Assembly: GCA_013398055.1 (NCBI GenBank)
Contig: VZRS01000217.1
Location: 171,333 to 235,332 of the forward strand
Reading direction: 5' to 3'
Length of the DNA stretch: 64,000 nucleotides
DNA from: Ifrita kowaldi
Taxonomy: Eukaryota; Chordata; Aves; Passeriformes; Cinclosomatidae
Shown one piece after another: positions 12,350 through 26,885 of the stretch. Position 1 is the stretch's first letter; each line of letters starts with the position of its first letter. Below the pieces are notes generated by a model. It was not told the origin of the DNA and made no database searches. It was given only the letters and a program-made list of their open reading frames with translations. A program made the translations under genes and the position numbers.

Positions 12350-15300
12350 CTGTAAAAGATTTACAAGGATCTCAGACTACGGACTCATCAAGCATGCACA
12401 GTTTGCAACAAACTAAGCCTTTCCATCAGTTTATTAATGTTTCAAGACCTCTCTGATGCACAGTATGTCCCTCTGGGGCTGGTGAACATCCTCAATCTGT
12501 AGCTACTGAGCTTCTTCACACGCTTCATAAAACATCTACAGCTTCCTTCCTTGCCCTGTGTTGGCACCTCTTCATGTGTGTCACTTTCTAGAAGGGCTGG
12601 GCAGCAAGCCAGCTCTTCAAAAAATGTTATCTGCCTGCCCACAGGCCTGGCGGCCCTGGGGGGCTCAGCTACGATATGGTCGGATTCTGCAAGGTCAATG
12701 GTTGGAAAAGAAACACATGCATTTTTTTCCCATCTACAGAATAATTTCTTGCAGCTACTCTTTGGAGATACAGAAAAAGCCCTTCAGAATAGAGGTGCCA
12801 GGCAAATCGTGCAACTTCCCATGGCCTGAGCAGAGTTAAGGAGAGTGTGTCCGTCCATCATGAGCCTTCAAAGTATCACACTGGAGCATAAAAGCACATC
12901 CTAGGGCAATAAACTTTCAACATTAAGCCAAAAGGTCACGTGCTACAAGTTCTTCCAGGGCATGCCTCAACTCTTCTCCCTCAAGAGCACAGTAACATTT
13001 GAGTACACTAACCCTTCTCCAACTTAGGAGCAGGCTGTCATGCACTGTCTTTGCATTTACCAAAAGTCACTAAAATCCCAGGTTTCCAGGTACTCAGTTT
13101 CTCAGTCAGTTAGGATCTGTCTCCACTGCTTTGCTGATGGCTGAAATGCTCCTTACTCCAGTCATGCTGGCACATAACAGGTGAGAGCAAACACATCTCA
13201 TCAGCTTTTCCAGTAAGTACTCTGTGCTCCTGCTGGGATCCGGTTTTTGCTCAGATAGGACTAGCTCAGGCAGGAATAACTCTCTGCAGGGGAGATTATG
13301 GACCTCAAAGGCCAGCTGAGGATAGGTGCCTTGATTTAAATTGTTAAACTTTGGACTGCACTAAACCCAATGGGGAACCCCATGTTCCCCTCTGCAGATC
13401 CTGCAGATGGAGCAGGCACCTCCTGCAGAGAGGCAGTAACAATCCACCAGCCATAGCTTCTCCAGCTGTGAGAGCATGAGCCAGCACTCCCACTAGAAAA
13501 CTGGGGCTTTCCCCACACAGAAATGAGACCTAAGGTTCAGAGACCACAGAAGCCTCTGAGCGGGTGAGGAGGGCTAGGCTGGAAGCCAGGTTTCTCGCTA
13601 CTCAGGGCAGTAGAGATGATGGTGCTATCACAACTGCTCACTAACTTCAGCAGGACTGGGAAATCTCCACCAAAGTGGACAAAGAACCTGTCAATGTTAT
13701 GATGTTTCACACTACACTTCTGATCTTTAAGTGCCACTTTACCAAAAATCCTGGTTATATTTTCAGAAGGAAGGAAAGCAGTAGGGGAGTAAAAAGAACA
13801 CAAGACAGCAGGGAGTCACAACTGTCTTTTTAAGCTATCGCTGGAGTACCCACACCGATAAATGTAATTTTCCACTTTCAATGGTTTCTGTCCCTACTGG
13901 GCTGGATTCTCTTCTAGCAATTGATCCTCTGAAGTTTTTTCTTCCCCTTGTGTCTCAAATTTGTTGGAGTTGGTCCTGCAAATGCCTGCTTTCAGACACA
14001 GCACTAAAGAGAGTCCACACAGAATGAGGGCAGAACTGCAAGCAGCCAAGGAGTTATGTATAAAACTTAGTTATGGCTATTCGTTTTTGTCCTTGGCATC
14101 GGATGTTTTTCAACTCTCCTCACTCTCAGCCCAGCCACCCACCTTCAGAAACAACCAGGCAGGCTTAAGACTTCAGGCAGGTAAAAGCTGGAAAATAGGA
14201 ATACATTCTCCTTCCAAACTAGAAAGTGACTTTGTTTTAGCCATTTCTTTTAAGTTAAGTCATGCCAATCTTGTGAAGCTACAGGACTGATGCTTTATTT
14301 TATCTTATGTGTTCAGGAGATTCTCTGTTCTCTAAACCTGTGTGTCAGGGTGAGTTGCTGGATGCAGGTGCAATTTTCATGCCCGACTTCTGTGCCAGTG
14401 TGAAATGTCCCCCAATACAGTTTGAGGCACTCAGAGCCTACCTAACCATCACTTTTGTGTGGAATTTATGCAACCCTGATTGTGCCAGGCTGACAACTGA
14501 ACTACTTTTATCCACCTGTGAAGTGGCACGGGGTGGTGCACAATGGGGGATTTGAGGCATCCTTCTTTATATACTTGGACAGCAAGAAAAACTGCAAGGT
14601 GTTCTTTAGTCTTCAGATTAACCCTGCAGGTCTGTACTCCTCCCACTACATGCCTCTGACCTAAATCTGAGCCAGTGAATGGAATATACTTCAGTGAAGG
14701 ACCCTACAAGAACCAGTTGTCTCTGCTCTGTTTCCTTGCTGTGGCTGCTGTGATCTTACTGTTGCTATCAGCAAGTAGCAGAACTTGGCAATGGATGCTT
14801 TGCCCTTGCAAAGATAACTCATAATTATTGCAGCAGCACAGAGCTGGGAAGTGTTCAATTCATGTATGAAGACTGGCTGTCCAACCACATTTTTTCCCAT
14901 CAGCATGGGCAGTAATGCAGTTACACAGGTAATAGGAACATCATGGTACCAGACACAACATTTTCATCAGGGAGATTTCAGCTTTAACTGCTGAGAAAAT
15001 CCTGTTTAGTCTGCTCAAGAGCTCGGCAAGTTTTCTTTTGTGTGTGTGTGTGTGTGCGTGCGTGTGTGTGTGCTCTGAGCTGGGCTTTTGCAAATGTTTG
15101 ACCTGCTTATGCAGAGAATTTACACTCTTTTTATTATCACTTCCCGAGTCTCTCTCTCCTGACACTCCATTATATTTACTATAATTCTCCTTCTCAGAAG
15201 TCTAGAGGAAGAAGACAAAGTGATGCACAAACCAGAAAATATTTATATTTACTTGTTTAAGGGCAGAGCATGTTTATGCTTTCTTTGTTTAATTATGTAA

Positions 15301-17221
15301 CTATTTTAATTTTTTTCTTTCCTGCTGTGGTTCACCAAAAGTTGGAATGCCTTGGAAATACCACATTACTCTTTCCTGTAAATTGGAAGCTGTTTGTCTA
15401 CCAAGACACACATGTTTTGGGGCAGATCTGTGCTAAAGCAAGCTACAAAAATTCCATTTAGGAAATACAATATGATTCTGGACTCAGGGTAATATTTTCA
15501 AACATCCATATAATTTAAGAGCCTTTATTCAATTAAAAAAGAAATCGATGTTACTCAGGAGCTAATTTCTCTGAAATGTAAGACATCTTTAGGGTGCTCT
15601 GTGACTGCTGTGCTTGGCAACCTGACCTTTAGGAATGTCTGCAAGGCACCCAGCACTGGAGATGCTGCTCTCTGCTGGTGCTGGTCCAAACGCTGCTGCC
15701 AGAGCTGGTGCCCAAGACCCCACCTTGCCCAGTGCCAGGGCAGTGTTTGCTGGTCACGCACCAGTGCCAGGTGGTGCCTGACATGTGTTTGTCCATAGGT
15801 CCCAGAGGACAACATGAGCTGCCAGAGAACTGGCCTCTGTCCCTCTGCGCCTGAGCCTGGCATCAGTCACGTCGCAGGTCCCCCCTTCTCCAGCTGTTCT
15901 GCTACGCCCCTGTGAGGCAATCACATCTGGATGTGCCAGATATTTCCCCAGGTTCTGCCTCTGACTTCCTCCAGCAGGCAGTCACCAGAGTTAGGAGCAG
16001 ACAGTAGGAGCACAGTTATTAACAGAGGGCTGGTCCCCAACAAATGGCTTTTCTGGCAGCCTCAGGCTTGCCCACACCGCTCTGCTGTCCACTCTTTTCT
16101 CCTCTTTGCATTGACAGTGGTGTCTCTCCCTCTCTCTTTGCCTGCCACGCGTAATGACATGAACAGATGAAAAGACCCTGCTGGGCATTCACACTATCAT
16201 TAATTTGCTAAGAATTTGATTTTGAAGTATTTAATAAATGAATTCTGCTGATTTTTTGAGAATTAATCTTACGCTACCAAGTTTTTATGATTCTATACAA
16301 TGCAGTTATTTGAACAAGAGGAGGTGAACTATGGACCTACCTAAGGAGACATTATGTATAAGGCACCATTTAGGAATGAATACCTTTTTCTGCAGTAATT
16401 TTCGAAAATTTTCCTGGAAATATGTATTTACTAACTTAAAAGGGGAAGAACTTGTTTCTTTTGTTTTCTGTTTCCAAAGTAACAACAACAAATAGATAAA
16501 CAGCTTTTTTCTTTTTTTTTTAATATTCAAACCACCTCCACGCGAGTAAAGAAACTGTCATTTTCTTCCTGTTCATTCACGAGGTTGTGAAAGTTGGACT
16601 CAGTCCAGCTTCCCTTGAAGTCAGTGGCAATGTATCTGCTAACTTAACTTGGTTCAGGACTTCTAAATGGTATTTTGTCCCTTTCAAATATCACATGCTG
16701 AGGATCTACCAGCAAATTTTTGGCTGATTTAAAGGAAGAGTTTCAGGGGAACATTTCAGGGAAATAACCCTGAGTCACATTGGATTCTTTTTAAAATTGA
16801 ATAAAGGCTCCAGCTAGTGCAGATTGCTGTGAAGATTTTTAGGAAAGCTAACCAAGCTATGCCCCAATGTCTTTACTAACTTACAATGGGATGCTCATCT
16901 ATATAGGTGCTACATAAAGGAGGCTTTTCAGGATGACTGACCCCCTGTTTGGAATGTCATTCAGCATCTGGGGTTTTTTCTCCATAGGTTGTTTATTCTT
17001 GTAAATTTACTGACTCTGATTTTAAAGAACTGTTTCTGCAGATCTAGATGTTATTACAGACTTCCACTCTTATTTGCACTTATGATGCCCTTTATTATTT
17101 TAAATTATTATCAGTGATGCTTACACAGAAGAGTTGATGTTAATAAAAACCACCAAATGTACATGAAAGCTAACCCAAATTATCTGGCTTCAGGTTAAAT
17201 GTCAGCAGAATCAGGACTTAC
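12350..17221 (-). other. PHACTR1 intron
   Basis: This 4.9 kb intron has a GTAAGT donor. It contains a TG dinucleotide microsatellite at 15039-15072, annotated separately. Otherwise I see ordinary unique sequence: no recognisable transposable element, RNA gene or additional exon. Confidence 0.75.
15039..15072. repeat. (TG)n microsatellite with CG interruptions
   Basis: This is a run of alternating TG dinucleotides of about 34 bp, broken near its middle by two GCG steps. It lies inside a PHACTR1 intron. The interruptions usually reduce slippage, so it may be less polymorphic than a pure run of this length. Confidence 0.95.
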
Positions 17222-17277
17222 GTTTCAGTATGTTCCTCTGCTCCAATTCTTCAGCAGTTGGCCTCTGGCTCAGTCGT
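17222..17277 (-). CDS. PHACTR1: PHACTR1 exon encoding RPEL2
   Basis: This 56-nt exon carries almost exactly one RPEL motif. After one base that completes an Arg codon it encodes Arg-Leu-Ser-Gln-Arg-Pro-Thr-Ala-Glu-Glu-Leu-Glu-Gln-Arg-Asn-Ile-Leu-Lys and the first base of Pro. RPEL motifs bind G-actin through the Arg-Pro-x-x-x-Glu-Leu core and the following helix, and all core residues are present. The acceptor is TTTTTTCGCAG and the donor GTAAGT. Joined to its neighbours it gives Leu-Thr-Arg-Arg-Leu-Ser upstream and Leu-Lys-Pro-Arg-Asn-Glu downstream, as in PHACTR1. It is flanked upstream by the largest intron in the window, 26.5 kb. Its length is not a multiple of three, so it should be constitutive. 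Confidence 0.96.
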
Positions 17278-20200
17278 CTGCGAAAAAAGTCCAAGATCAG
17301 TTTTTGGACCATATCATATTCTCCTCAGTTCTCTGTCTTGAAGAGTTACTTTGGAGTGTGAAAGGCAGAACAGAAAGCACTGACACTGCTCCATTATGTA
17401 CTTGGAATGCCCAGACCATGCGTGACACACACCATGCTTCGCTTTCGCAGTTTCCTCTGTTTCCAACCCACGAAAGACAAAATACGTTATGTCATCTTAG
17501 GCATGACTCTCCCACCCCTACCCCAGGCAGAGCTGCTGAAAGCTAAGCCACACAGATGTCTCCACTTAATTTCCTTCCTTCCATGCCTGCTTCCTGACTT
17601 GCACAAGTATTTCTAGCTAGGATCCAGCTAACCCTCTCGCTGCCCTCTCGTCAGCCTCCTGACTGCGCCCCGTTTGTTCACACAGTTTGAACACACAGGC
17701 ACAGTCCACAGAAAAAACAAGGGACTGTTTGGCAGCACTGAGGGCAGAACAATAGCAGCCCTCCTCCTCTTCACCACACTCACTTCCCTCCTCCTTCTCC
17801 TGTGGCTTTAATTAAATCCTATATTGAAGGATCAGTGTGGCTTGCTAGTCAACCTGTACGTAACAGGGTCACAAACCCCACAGTCTAATTACAAATGGGG
17901 ACTCTGTACATAGGAATGACCTGAATATTCAGAATACAAAGCAAGCACAAAAGGGTCTTTGCAAAACAAAGTAAACCAGAGAGATGACATCAGAAGTCAG
18001 CACTGTTGGGCATCCTCATACTCTTATCTGAGTCAATGGGAGTTTTGTCAATGATACCAATGACAGGACAGAGCCTTTTCTTCCTTCAGACTTGGTCATT
18101 CAGAGACATTTCCAACTTGAGGGCCCCAGTCTCTGCCAGCTGGACCAGTTTCCCTGCACACTACTGGGCACTGATAGGAAATGATAAGAATGCTGCATGG
18201 CTTCATCTTCTGCAACGAATGTTCCCCCGACCCTGGGCACAGCAGCTCCCTGAAATGGAGCTGGCTCTGCAACGCTGGACGAGAGATGTCTGACAATGGC
18301 TCCTCACTACAAAGGGGCTAAGCTGCTGCTGCACACTCATCCCCAGCCTTTTCCAGAGCCAGGAGCTCATGTGTGTGTCAGTTCAAGACCCCTGCCCCTC
18401 ACACTGTGTGCAGAGCACAGGGCTGAACGAAGCAAAAGCAGTGGTAGGAGCCCACCTCTGACACCAGCTGTTAGAAGGCAGAAGCTTTACAGGCACCTGA
18501 CTTTACAGTCTGAAGATATCCACCAGCAGAGGTGATACCAGCCATATGTCCTTTGGGGGCACTTTACAACATGGAAACAAAACAGCAGAACACAGCCCTA
18601 TTTCAGTGTAGAATTTGGAGTCAGGAGCTTTGTCCCTTTCTCATGGCAGATTGAACATTTATCTCATTAGAGAAGTGTTAAAAGGGACAGAAACCGATCC
18701 TTAACTCAGAAGCAAAGAATGTCTGCAAAGTACTTTGAAGACAGAAAGTGCTATTTAAGTGCTCGCTATTACCATTTTTAAGATACAGTAGCTGTTGCTA
18801 ATGGGAGACTTTGCCTTACACTAAGAAGCAATTAAAACTACTTCATTTCTAGCAGCACATGAGAACCAAAAAGGAGAAGTTGCCACTCTTAGCCCCACCA
18901 TGTGTGTCTGCAGGAATTAGGTTATAAATGTTTTCAATCCCTTGCGCCGTGATGCTTTTCAAGAGGATGGATCAGAGGGATGTTCAGGATAAACTCCAGC
19001 CATCCAGCATGTGGATGGCTTCTACAGAAACAAACATCACAGTGAAAGGAGAAAGAAGAAAAAGCTCCCCAAAAGGTCCTCCCCTTTCCAAGAAAACAGG
19101 GATTGAAGGACTCAGATAACTGTTCTGTCAGGAACAGTTCACAATAGGACGTTTCTAACAGAAGGCAGAAGTTTTATCTTCCTACAGAAGTGATTTGCAA
19201 CAAGGATCAAGTCTTCCATGTGTTTAGTGAGGTACCTACCACGAAGTACTTGCATTTAAACTAAGCTTTTACTCAATGTTACCATGTCATCGCTTCCACA
19301 CAAGAGGACAGAGATTTCCTCCAAGTACGCCCTTGTTATTACATCCACCCTCCACTCCTGTGCTGCTCAGGACCTATAGACCATGGGATTCTTACCCACA
19401 GTGTCTGGTAAGGTCCCTAGGGAAAGCCAGCCGAGGATGCCCATGTTCCCCATCAAAAGTCAAACTACTTTGTAGAGCCCATTATCCACCCTTTTCAGTC
19501 TGCAGAGCACCCCTACCTAAATGGTGACCACCATTTTTAAGTGATGCACAGCAGAAAAAGCCATGACACTTTGGATAGATTAATTCATGGATTATCAATC
19601 ACTTCTGGAGTTTTATAACCCCAAGAATTTTTAATAATGTGACTTAGGCAGTAGAAAAAGCTAAGGTATCCTTGTAGTGGAACAAAATCCTAATTAGTCC
19701 TTACAGTGCAAGTAGTAAAGCAACGCTGGAGGATGAAGAAGGTCACGAATAGAAGCCGTGGAGGTTCCTGGCCTCCAGTACCACTGTCTGCTTTAATCTC
19801 CATGAACTGCTGTTACATTCCCATTTCCATCATCCTTTGGGACTGACTGAGCCTGCTCCTGGCTCCTTCATTGTAAGTCCCTCCTTGATGAGCTCTTCAA
19901 ACAAACCCAGCCCCTTCTGCAGCCCTTCCCTTCCAAGCTCTCGCAATTATCTCTTTTCATGATCTCTTGCTCATTTAATTTAATTTCTTCTCATGCTGTT
20001 ACAGTGACTTCTGCCCCCAAACTATCAGGGCTTTACAACCACCTCCACTAGCTCCTCAGAACAGCACCATTTTAGGTCTTGTTTCTTGCCTCCTAATTTC
20101 TAGGTTTGCCAGATGTTGAACAGCTGTTAACATCTCTGTTACTCTTTGAAAATCTTGATACTAGTTACAGATAATGTAAATCAAGAAACACAAGCAGCTC

Positions 20201-23200
20201 TTGCTTTATTACTATGGCTGCAAAGATATGTTTTTTTCTTTCACACGAAATTTCGGTACCCCATCTCCAGCATACAGCTCTGACATTGGCAAACACCAGT
20301 GGTGATCGCTCCCCTCTTCTGCCTTCCTTCCTGTGCTGCCCAGAATAAAAAGCTGTTAATGAAGCCCACCTAGCTTGCAGAGGTTGATTTCAGTGGTTTG
20401 ATTGCTGGCTTGCTGCTGTGCCTTATTTCATTTAATATCACAGGGGCTGCATGAGGCAGTCAGGAGGCCACAGGTCGCAAAAAGGTGTCTCATTAGCAGC
20501 ACAATCAGAATAAATGGGAGAAAATGGAGGTGAGGAAGGAACCTGGTGCCGTGGCAAAGAATGGATCTGCTTGTGCAAACTGTAAGGATGGAGTGGGATG
20601 TGTGCTGCTGTTGATCAGAAAGGTAACTCCAGATGTTTCATGAAACTGAGTGCAGGTGTCTAATCAAGGAACAGGCGAGACAGTAACAAGTAACCACCTC
20701 TAACAGCACTTTCTGTATTTAAAATCCCTTGTGTGAACATGCCTGACCTTCACTGTGCCATCCATACAGTTTTGCAATATGCTTCAGGCATTCAAGAGGA
20801 CAGGAAAGTTTTTTGTAATTTGTGCTTTACAGTGTATTGCTTGGTTTACACTTCATACGTTTTTGCAATATTGATTACAACAGTTTTGCAAATACACTGT
20901 GACAAAGGTTTTACTACAAAGGAAACCTTCCTAAGATTTATGGTGACATAAGGAAAGCCTTGCTAGGATTTCATTGAAAAAATCATATCCAAATGAGATT
21001 GTCAGAGAAAAATAAAAAGTTTGCTCACATTTACAAAAATAAACTTGACAGCAAACTAATTTTCTGAATTAATTACCTGCATGATCAAAAGCATCACACT
21101 CCTGGCGCTAGACAATAAGAGCAGAGCAGTTCTTCATGAGGACAGCGTATAGTGGGGCTTATTTTGCTGGGTGCTTTTATTTTTTTTTGTTTGTTTGCTT
21201 GTTCTTTTGAATTTGTTCTGGGCTGGACTGGTCACATTATGGCTGAGGAGTAGGAGTTTGGGGCCAGAAGGGACAATCATGCAAAATCAGCTGCTGTAGA
21301 TCTAACATATTGGCTGGTGCGGGTGTAATCTCTTCAGGGAGCAACAGGAAAGAAAGGCAGCATTTTTGCTGATGGATGCTACTGTTTGGAGCCTCCCCAG
21401 CAAACTGAGAACTCAGAATGAACTAAGTTTCTGCTCCATGTGTCAGTGTTCTGCAGACGTAATAAAAGGAAAAGCATCTCCTTGTGCACGACAAAACACT
21501 TAAATGAAGTACACAGTGATGCTTACCCTGCTCTGCAGTGTGGCCATTCCCTGAGGGCTCTCAGGACAGCAGCCAACCCGCTGTGGGGCCTCGGCTCAGA
21601 TTTTTGCAGCCCTCTGTCTGGCAGCACCTTTGAAGAAAGATGCTCCTGGCTGCCTAGGCTGTGCCCTACCAGGGCTCATGGATTTTCTCTCCTTGATCTC
21701 TCGTTTTGCTGTGGATGAGTTTCAAGAAAAAGCTGGTTCATGCCATCCAGCTTGTTATGTGAACTGGATGATGTGGGATATGTGTTTTCTGTGTACCAGG
21801 AATTAATCTTTGCCTCTGTCCAGAGGACAAGAAAATTTAAGAGCCTAGCGTGGGGTAATATGCAAGTATAATGGCTGGATATAATACAGGGCTTGCCAGA
21901 AAATGATTCCCCACACACTTGCCAGGCTTATTAACTGTGAGTCTTTGCAGACACGAAAGGCAGAACCTAGCAGCTCTCTAGTGCTTAAATGGTGACATCT
22001 GGTGTGTGTGACCCATGAGCAGGACTGGTGGACACGACAGGGCCCACAGCAGTATGGTGAGATGTCCAGAATATCCCCAAGGCATCTCTGAGCCAAGTCA
22101 TGCTCACACAGCTGTTCCTCATGACTTAAGTCACCCTGATGTAAAATAACTTCTGAGCACAGTGGGGCATAACCTCTGGAGCAACTCCTGAAATTACTCT
22201 GTATGTGAAAATATCTTTAATCAGCTGCGACTGGGCTCATACTACCCTAGACACTGCTCTAACAGAGCAGTAAATCTGAGCTGGGCACATGAGAACCAGC
22301 TGCTACAAAGAACTACTTGTCACATTGCTCTTTAGCTGACATAAATGAGCGTGACTGAAGCCAGTAGAACTGTGCTGATTTACATCAGCAAAATAATTCC
22401 ACATGAGGAAAATTCAATGGGAGTGAAGTCTTAATTTACCTCGCCTTTCCCAAAAATAATAATGCTGATAGCAAAGCAGAATTGACGAGGGAAAGGCTAT
22501 CAGGGGCTCTTTGCACTCCCATGCCTCATACAGAAAATTTAGAGAAAAAGGGAGGAGAAGAAAATCTTGTATTTGCTTCTACCAGTTAAGTGTTAGCAGA
22601 GGGCAGGAATGAACTACCTCCTTTCCTTACATAACTGCACAATGAGCAAAAATTCATTGTAAGCCTGGAGGTCCACTTTCTCTGAAGCGCCAGCCCAGAC
22701 ACTGCCAGCCAGCCTGTAGAGTCTACAGAGGACTGTCATTCTCCTAAACAGGATTTATAAAATGGGATTAAATACAGTTTTATCAATAAGTGAATAAACT
22801 GAAGGCATATTAAATAGAAAATCCCTACCCAAAGAAGCAAGTGTAACAGTTTTATACCAATAAAATTCTTGTACTAGAGTCCATTAAAATGTTGGCTAAT
22901 CCGTAGGATTATCACTTTCTTTAGGCTCACTCCCAGGTAAGTGTGACAAGTCTCCTGGTATCAGTCATGATAATACGCTTTATAACTCCTTTTCCTGAGA
23001 AATTAGGGCAATAAAACCATAAGGAGTGTTTGCCACGATTCAGCTATCATGTATTGACTGCTCTGCACTTCCCTGTTGATTTAAAATATTCAGCCTCTGG
23101 GAGATGGTGGTGCTTCTGCAGCTGTAAAGAAGCCTGTGGCAATGACTAAAGCAGACCAACGTGGGCAAAGATGCCTGTTCATCCCTAGGAAAATGGGTGA

Positions 23201-26200
23201 AGCATCACTGTGACAGAGTGTAGCAGAGAACTAGCTAGACAATTTTGATAGGAGGTGTTTGCTCTTGGTGAAAATCTAAAAAATTGCTAAGTTTCAGTAG
23301 AAGATAAAAGTGCTTTCTGACTGTGCCTTACTGGCAAGGTACTACTTCTGTCTTAGTATCCCAACGTGTTCCCTGGACTGGACCATTTGATCCAGGATAG
23401 CTACAACAGTCCCACATCCTGGAGGCAATGCTTTTGCTCAGCATTAGTGCATTGCAAGAAATACAGAACAGTCTGGAATGTGAGCCAACCAAATCACAGT
23501 TCCCGTAACACATCTGCAGTTGTGCTTCCAGCTGGGCTCTAAAGGAAAATCAGATTTACAACTAAAATTATTCAGACTTTAATTCAGGCTCTAAGCAGTC
23601 ATTTACTACCCCCCAAAATTATCCTTATCCCAGACTTGATTTTGTGTTGAGAAACAGCTTCAATATAGACTTTAAAGCTCCGATTAGTCTAGATTGCAGT
23701 GAGGATTTTTGGGAAAACTAATCAGCAAATTTTCTGCTTGCTCAAGCATCTGTGTGTAGTGAAAAATATAACCAAGCTGGCCCTTTGTTTAAAACTCATA
23801 AAAGTGACCAATTTGTTTTCCCATTCTTTAGATCATGTGAATCTATTCTTGAGTCATGGCTCAAATGATGCTGTTTTTTCTGTTTCAGCTCACGAAGGGA
23901 TTGAATTATTATGATTTTGATTTATTCTTTGGAAAGTTACAAGCTTCCCAAGAAAGAACTGTCTGCCCAGAGTAGGTCTCCTGGGAAAAGGGAATCATAT
24001 TCAAAATGTGGATTTTGACAATTCATTAAGTTTGCATAAGGTTAAAATCTTGTTCATCATATACAGAAAAAATTTCTTTAAAATACCCAAATAAAGCAGA
24101 ATTATCTTGGGCCATGAAGTCTGTGTTTTGTTAAAAGAAATAAAACAATGACTAGACAGCCCTATAACTCTGACTAGAAACAGTGTGAATAATGACACAC
24201 CCACGTCATCAGTCTTCCATTAGACCACTATCACAATGCAGACACCTGCATTTTCCCAAGGAATCACTTCATTTCTTTTCTCAAGATAATGCCAAGCAGT
24301 GATAGACACACAAATACAAATTTTGGCCCCCTATTCAGTAATACTAACTGCTAAATGCCTACTGGTTTGTGGAACATTGCAAGATCATGCCTCACACCTC
24401 AAGCTCTAAAATGGAGCCTCCTCCGTTTCATAACTGTGCTGTTCCATTAATGTCAAAGCTCTCAGCCAAATGCTGGCTGTTCACATTAAATATGATCATG
24501 TAAGTTTAAATGATTTTTAAAAAAGAGACATGGCTGAATTAAGATAGTTATACCACATAAGCTTTGCAGCATTATTTCTCAAATCTCTTATCCCTAGTCC
24601 CAAGAACAACAAAATATCCAACAACTGCAGTAGGAAACAAAGAACAGTCTTTTCTAGAAGAGGGAATTTACTATGTATCTAATTCAAGAATGTATTTTTG
24701 GAACAATAAAAGTGGGATATTTTTGAGTACTAGAAACCCAGAGGGATAAATGTACTAAATGCTGGTTGAAAATCTAAAGCATGCCAGAAAAAACAGATGG
24801 ATGTTAGAACCCATTGTAATAGAGAAAAAAATGTTCTAAAATGTTAGCTATTGTCCTTCTGTTGTCTATACAGCATTGTGAGAAGACACTTGCTTCACCA
24901 AATGTAATAATATTGAATTAAGAGATGATTTTACAAAGCTACAGAGATCATAATTCACCGTTCAAGGTCAATCTATGAATGACTTGAGTAAAATGGAACC
25001 AAAAATAATCAATCTGAGCTGAACAGATATGCTTGCTGTCTATAGGCATTATTGAATGGTTTGTTTTAAAATCTCTCTACAGTAATGTTGTTTTGTCTCT
25101 GCGAACAAACATACTTACAGCAATGAGTCTTTAAAGGTACATTTTTGAATTAAAGATCTAGAACCCGAACCTTAGGCCTTAAGGTTTAGTTGCTTTACAA
25201 CTCAGAGCAAGTTATTTTTTTATTGGTTAAATACAACATTGCTTTCCTCCAAGCACTGTTTTTTGATGGCTTCTCCTACCAGCTTCTGCACTTACTCAGT
25301 TTTGAGGTGCAACCTGGTATTTGGAAGATCTGCAGGAGATCAGATCACCACTATTATATTTGCAAAGGTGTCCCCAGTCTCCTGCTGCTGAAGGGTTTCA
25401 TGGAGTATCCTATGGAGCACCCTGTCAAACAACAGATCTGAGGTCGGTGCCCAGACCCCTTCAGCTCTCTATCATGCATCTCTATCAACTGTAACTGGAG
25501 TTGTGACACCATCCCTGGTGTTTTTAGCAACTTGGATTAAACAAATCTGGGGTGCCTCTCTAGTTTCCAGCACACAGGTGCTTCTTACCATGAAAGTTAC
25601 ACTCTTAAAAGCAGAGGCATTTCCAAGTATGAGCCAGAAGAGCAAAACCCCCTTCTCTGTTGGAATTTTCCTCACCCTGATGCTCCTGATGCTCAGAGAA
25701 GCTTGGACATTGGAACATATTTAATATAGGAATAAAGCATTCCTCTGTGTATGTGTCATGGCCTTGGCATGGAGACAAAAAGCAATGCTTTAGGTGGGAA
25801 GAAGTTCTGTGGGACCAGGAAAGAAAACATGGAGGGAGGCTGAGGGATGACAATGGAAGTACAGCCCCACTCCCCAAAGCTCCTCACCTTCTAAAGCCCC
25901 AGTGATCTTTCCCAGCAACACTCTCTTCTAAGGATCCTCTTCTGAGAAATCTGCTGTCACAAACTTAAATGCAACCTATCCTGAGGAGTGGCTGCTGGCT
26001 CTGAGGAAAGGTTGAGGGCTAAAGCACATCATGGAGGAACCATCTTCCCTACATCTAGTTAGCTTGAAGATCAAACCCCCTGATGGGACTCTGTGGACCA
26101 CAGTGGCTGAACATACATGACCCGTGCATCAGCAGGTGTGTTACATCTCTAGCACTGTCAACACAACATGTTTAACCAAAAAAAGCAGCAGCGCCTTATC

Positions 26201-26494
26201 TTCTTATTCACATATACACTAACACAACTGTAACCCTAAAACATCAAGCCAGGGACATTTTAAACATGTACACAAATAGACCAACTTTGCTGGGCAGTCC
26301 AAGTAATCTGTGATCATCATGGAAAATCTCAATTCAAAATGTAAAAAGCTGTTCATTTTAAGGAAGGAGATCTGGGTGGGGAGCTTCACCAGCTTGCTGA
26401 TGTCAATCTCAACATACACATGGCCAACTTGATAAAGTCTCCTCTGTTACTACAGCAGCCACACACCACTCAAAGAACAGAGAGAGGAATTACC

Positions 26495-26885
26495 ATAGAA
26501 TGGATTGGATTGGAAAGGACCTTAATGATTATCTAGTTCCAACCTCCCTGCCATGGGCAGGAACACCTTCCACTAGAACAGGCTGCTCAAAGCCCCATCC
26601 AACCTGGCCTTGAACACTTTCAGGGATGAGACAACCTCAGCTTCTCCAGGCAACCTGTTCCAGTGTCTCATTACCCTCACGGTAAAGAATTTCTTACTAA
26701 TATTTAATCCAAACCCACTGTCTTCCAGTGTACAGCCCTTATCCTGTCACTACATGCCCTTGTAAAATGTCCCTCTCCAGCTCTCTTGCAGAACCCACTT
26801 TAGGCACTGTAAGGCTGCTCCAAGGTCTCCCTGGAGCCTTCTCTTCTCCAGGGTGAACAACTCCAGGTTTCTCACCCTGTATCAC
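26495..26885 (-). mobile_element. CR1 LINE fragment (3' end), antisense on + strand
   Basis: Read on the plus strand, this begins with ATAGAATGG and a GGAAAGGACCTTAATGATTA stretch and continues through the typical reverse complement of an avian CR1 3' end. The element itself therefore lies on the minus strand, in the same direction as PHACTR1. It is truncated at its 5' side, as most CR1 copies are, and keeps only the 3' end of the ORF2-derived region and the short 3'UTR. It is clearly diverged from consensus. The boundary at the high end is approximate. Confidence 0.9.
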
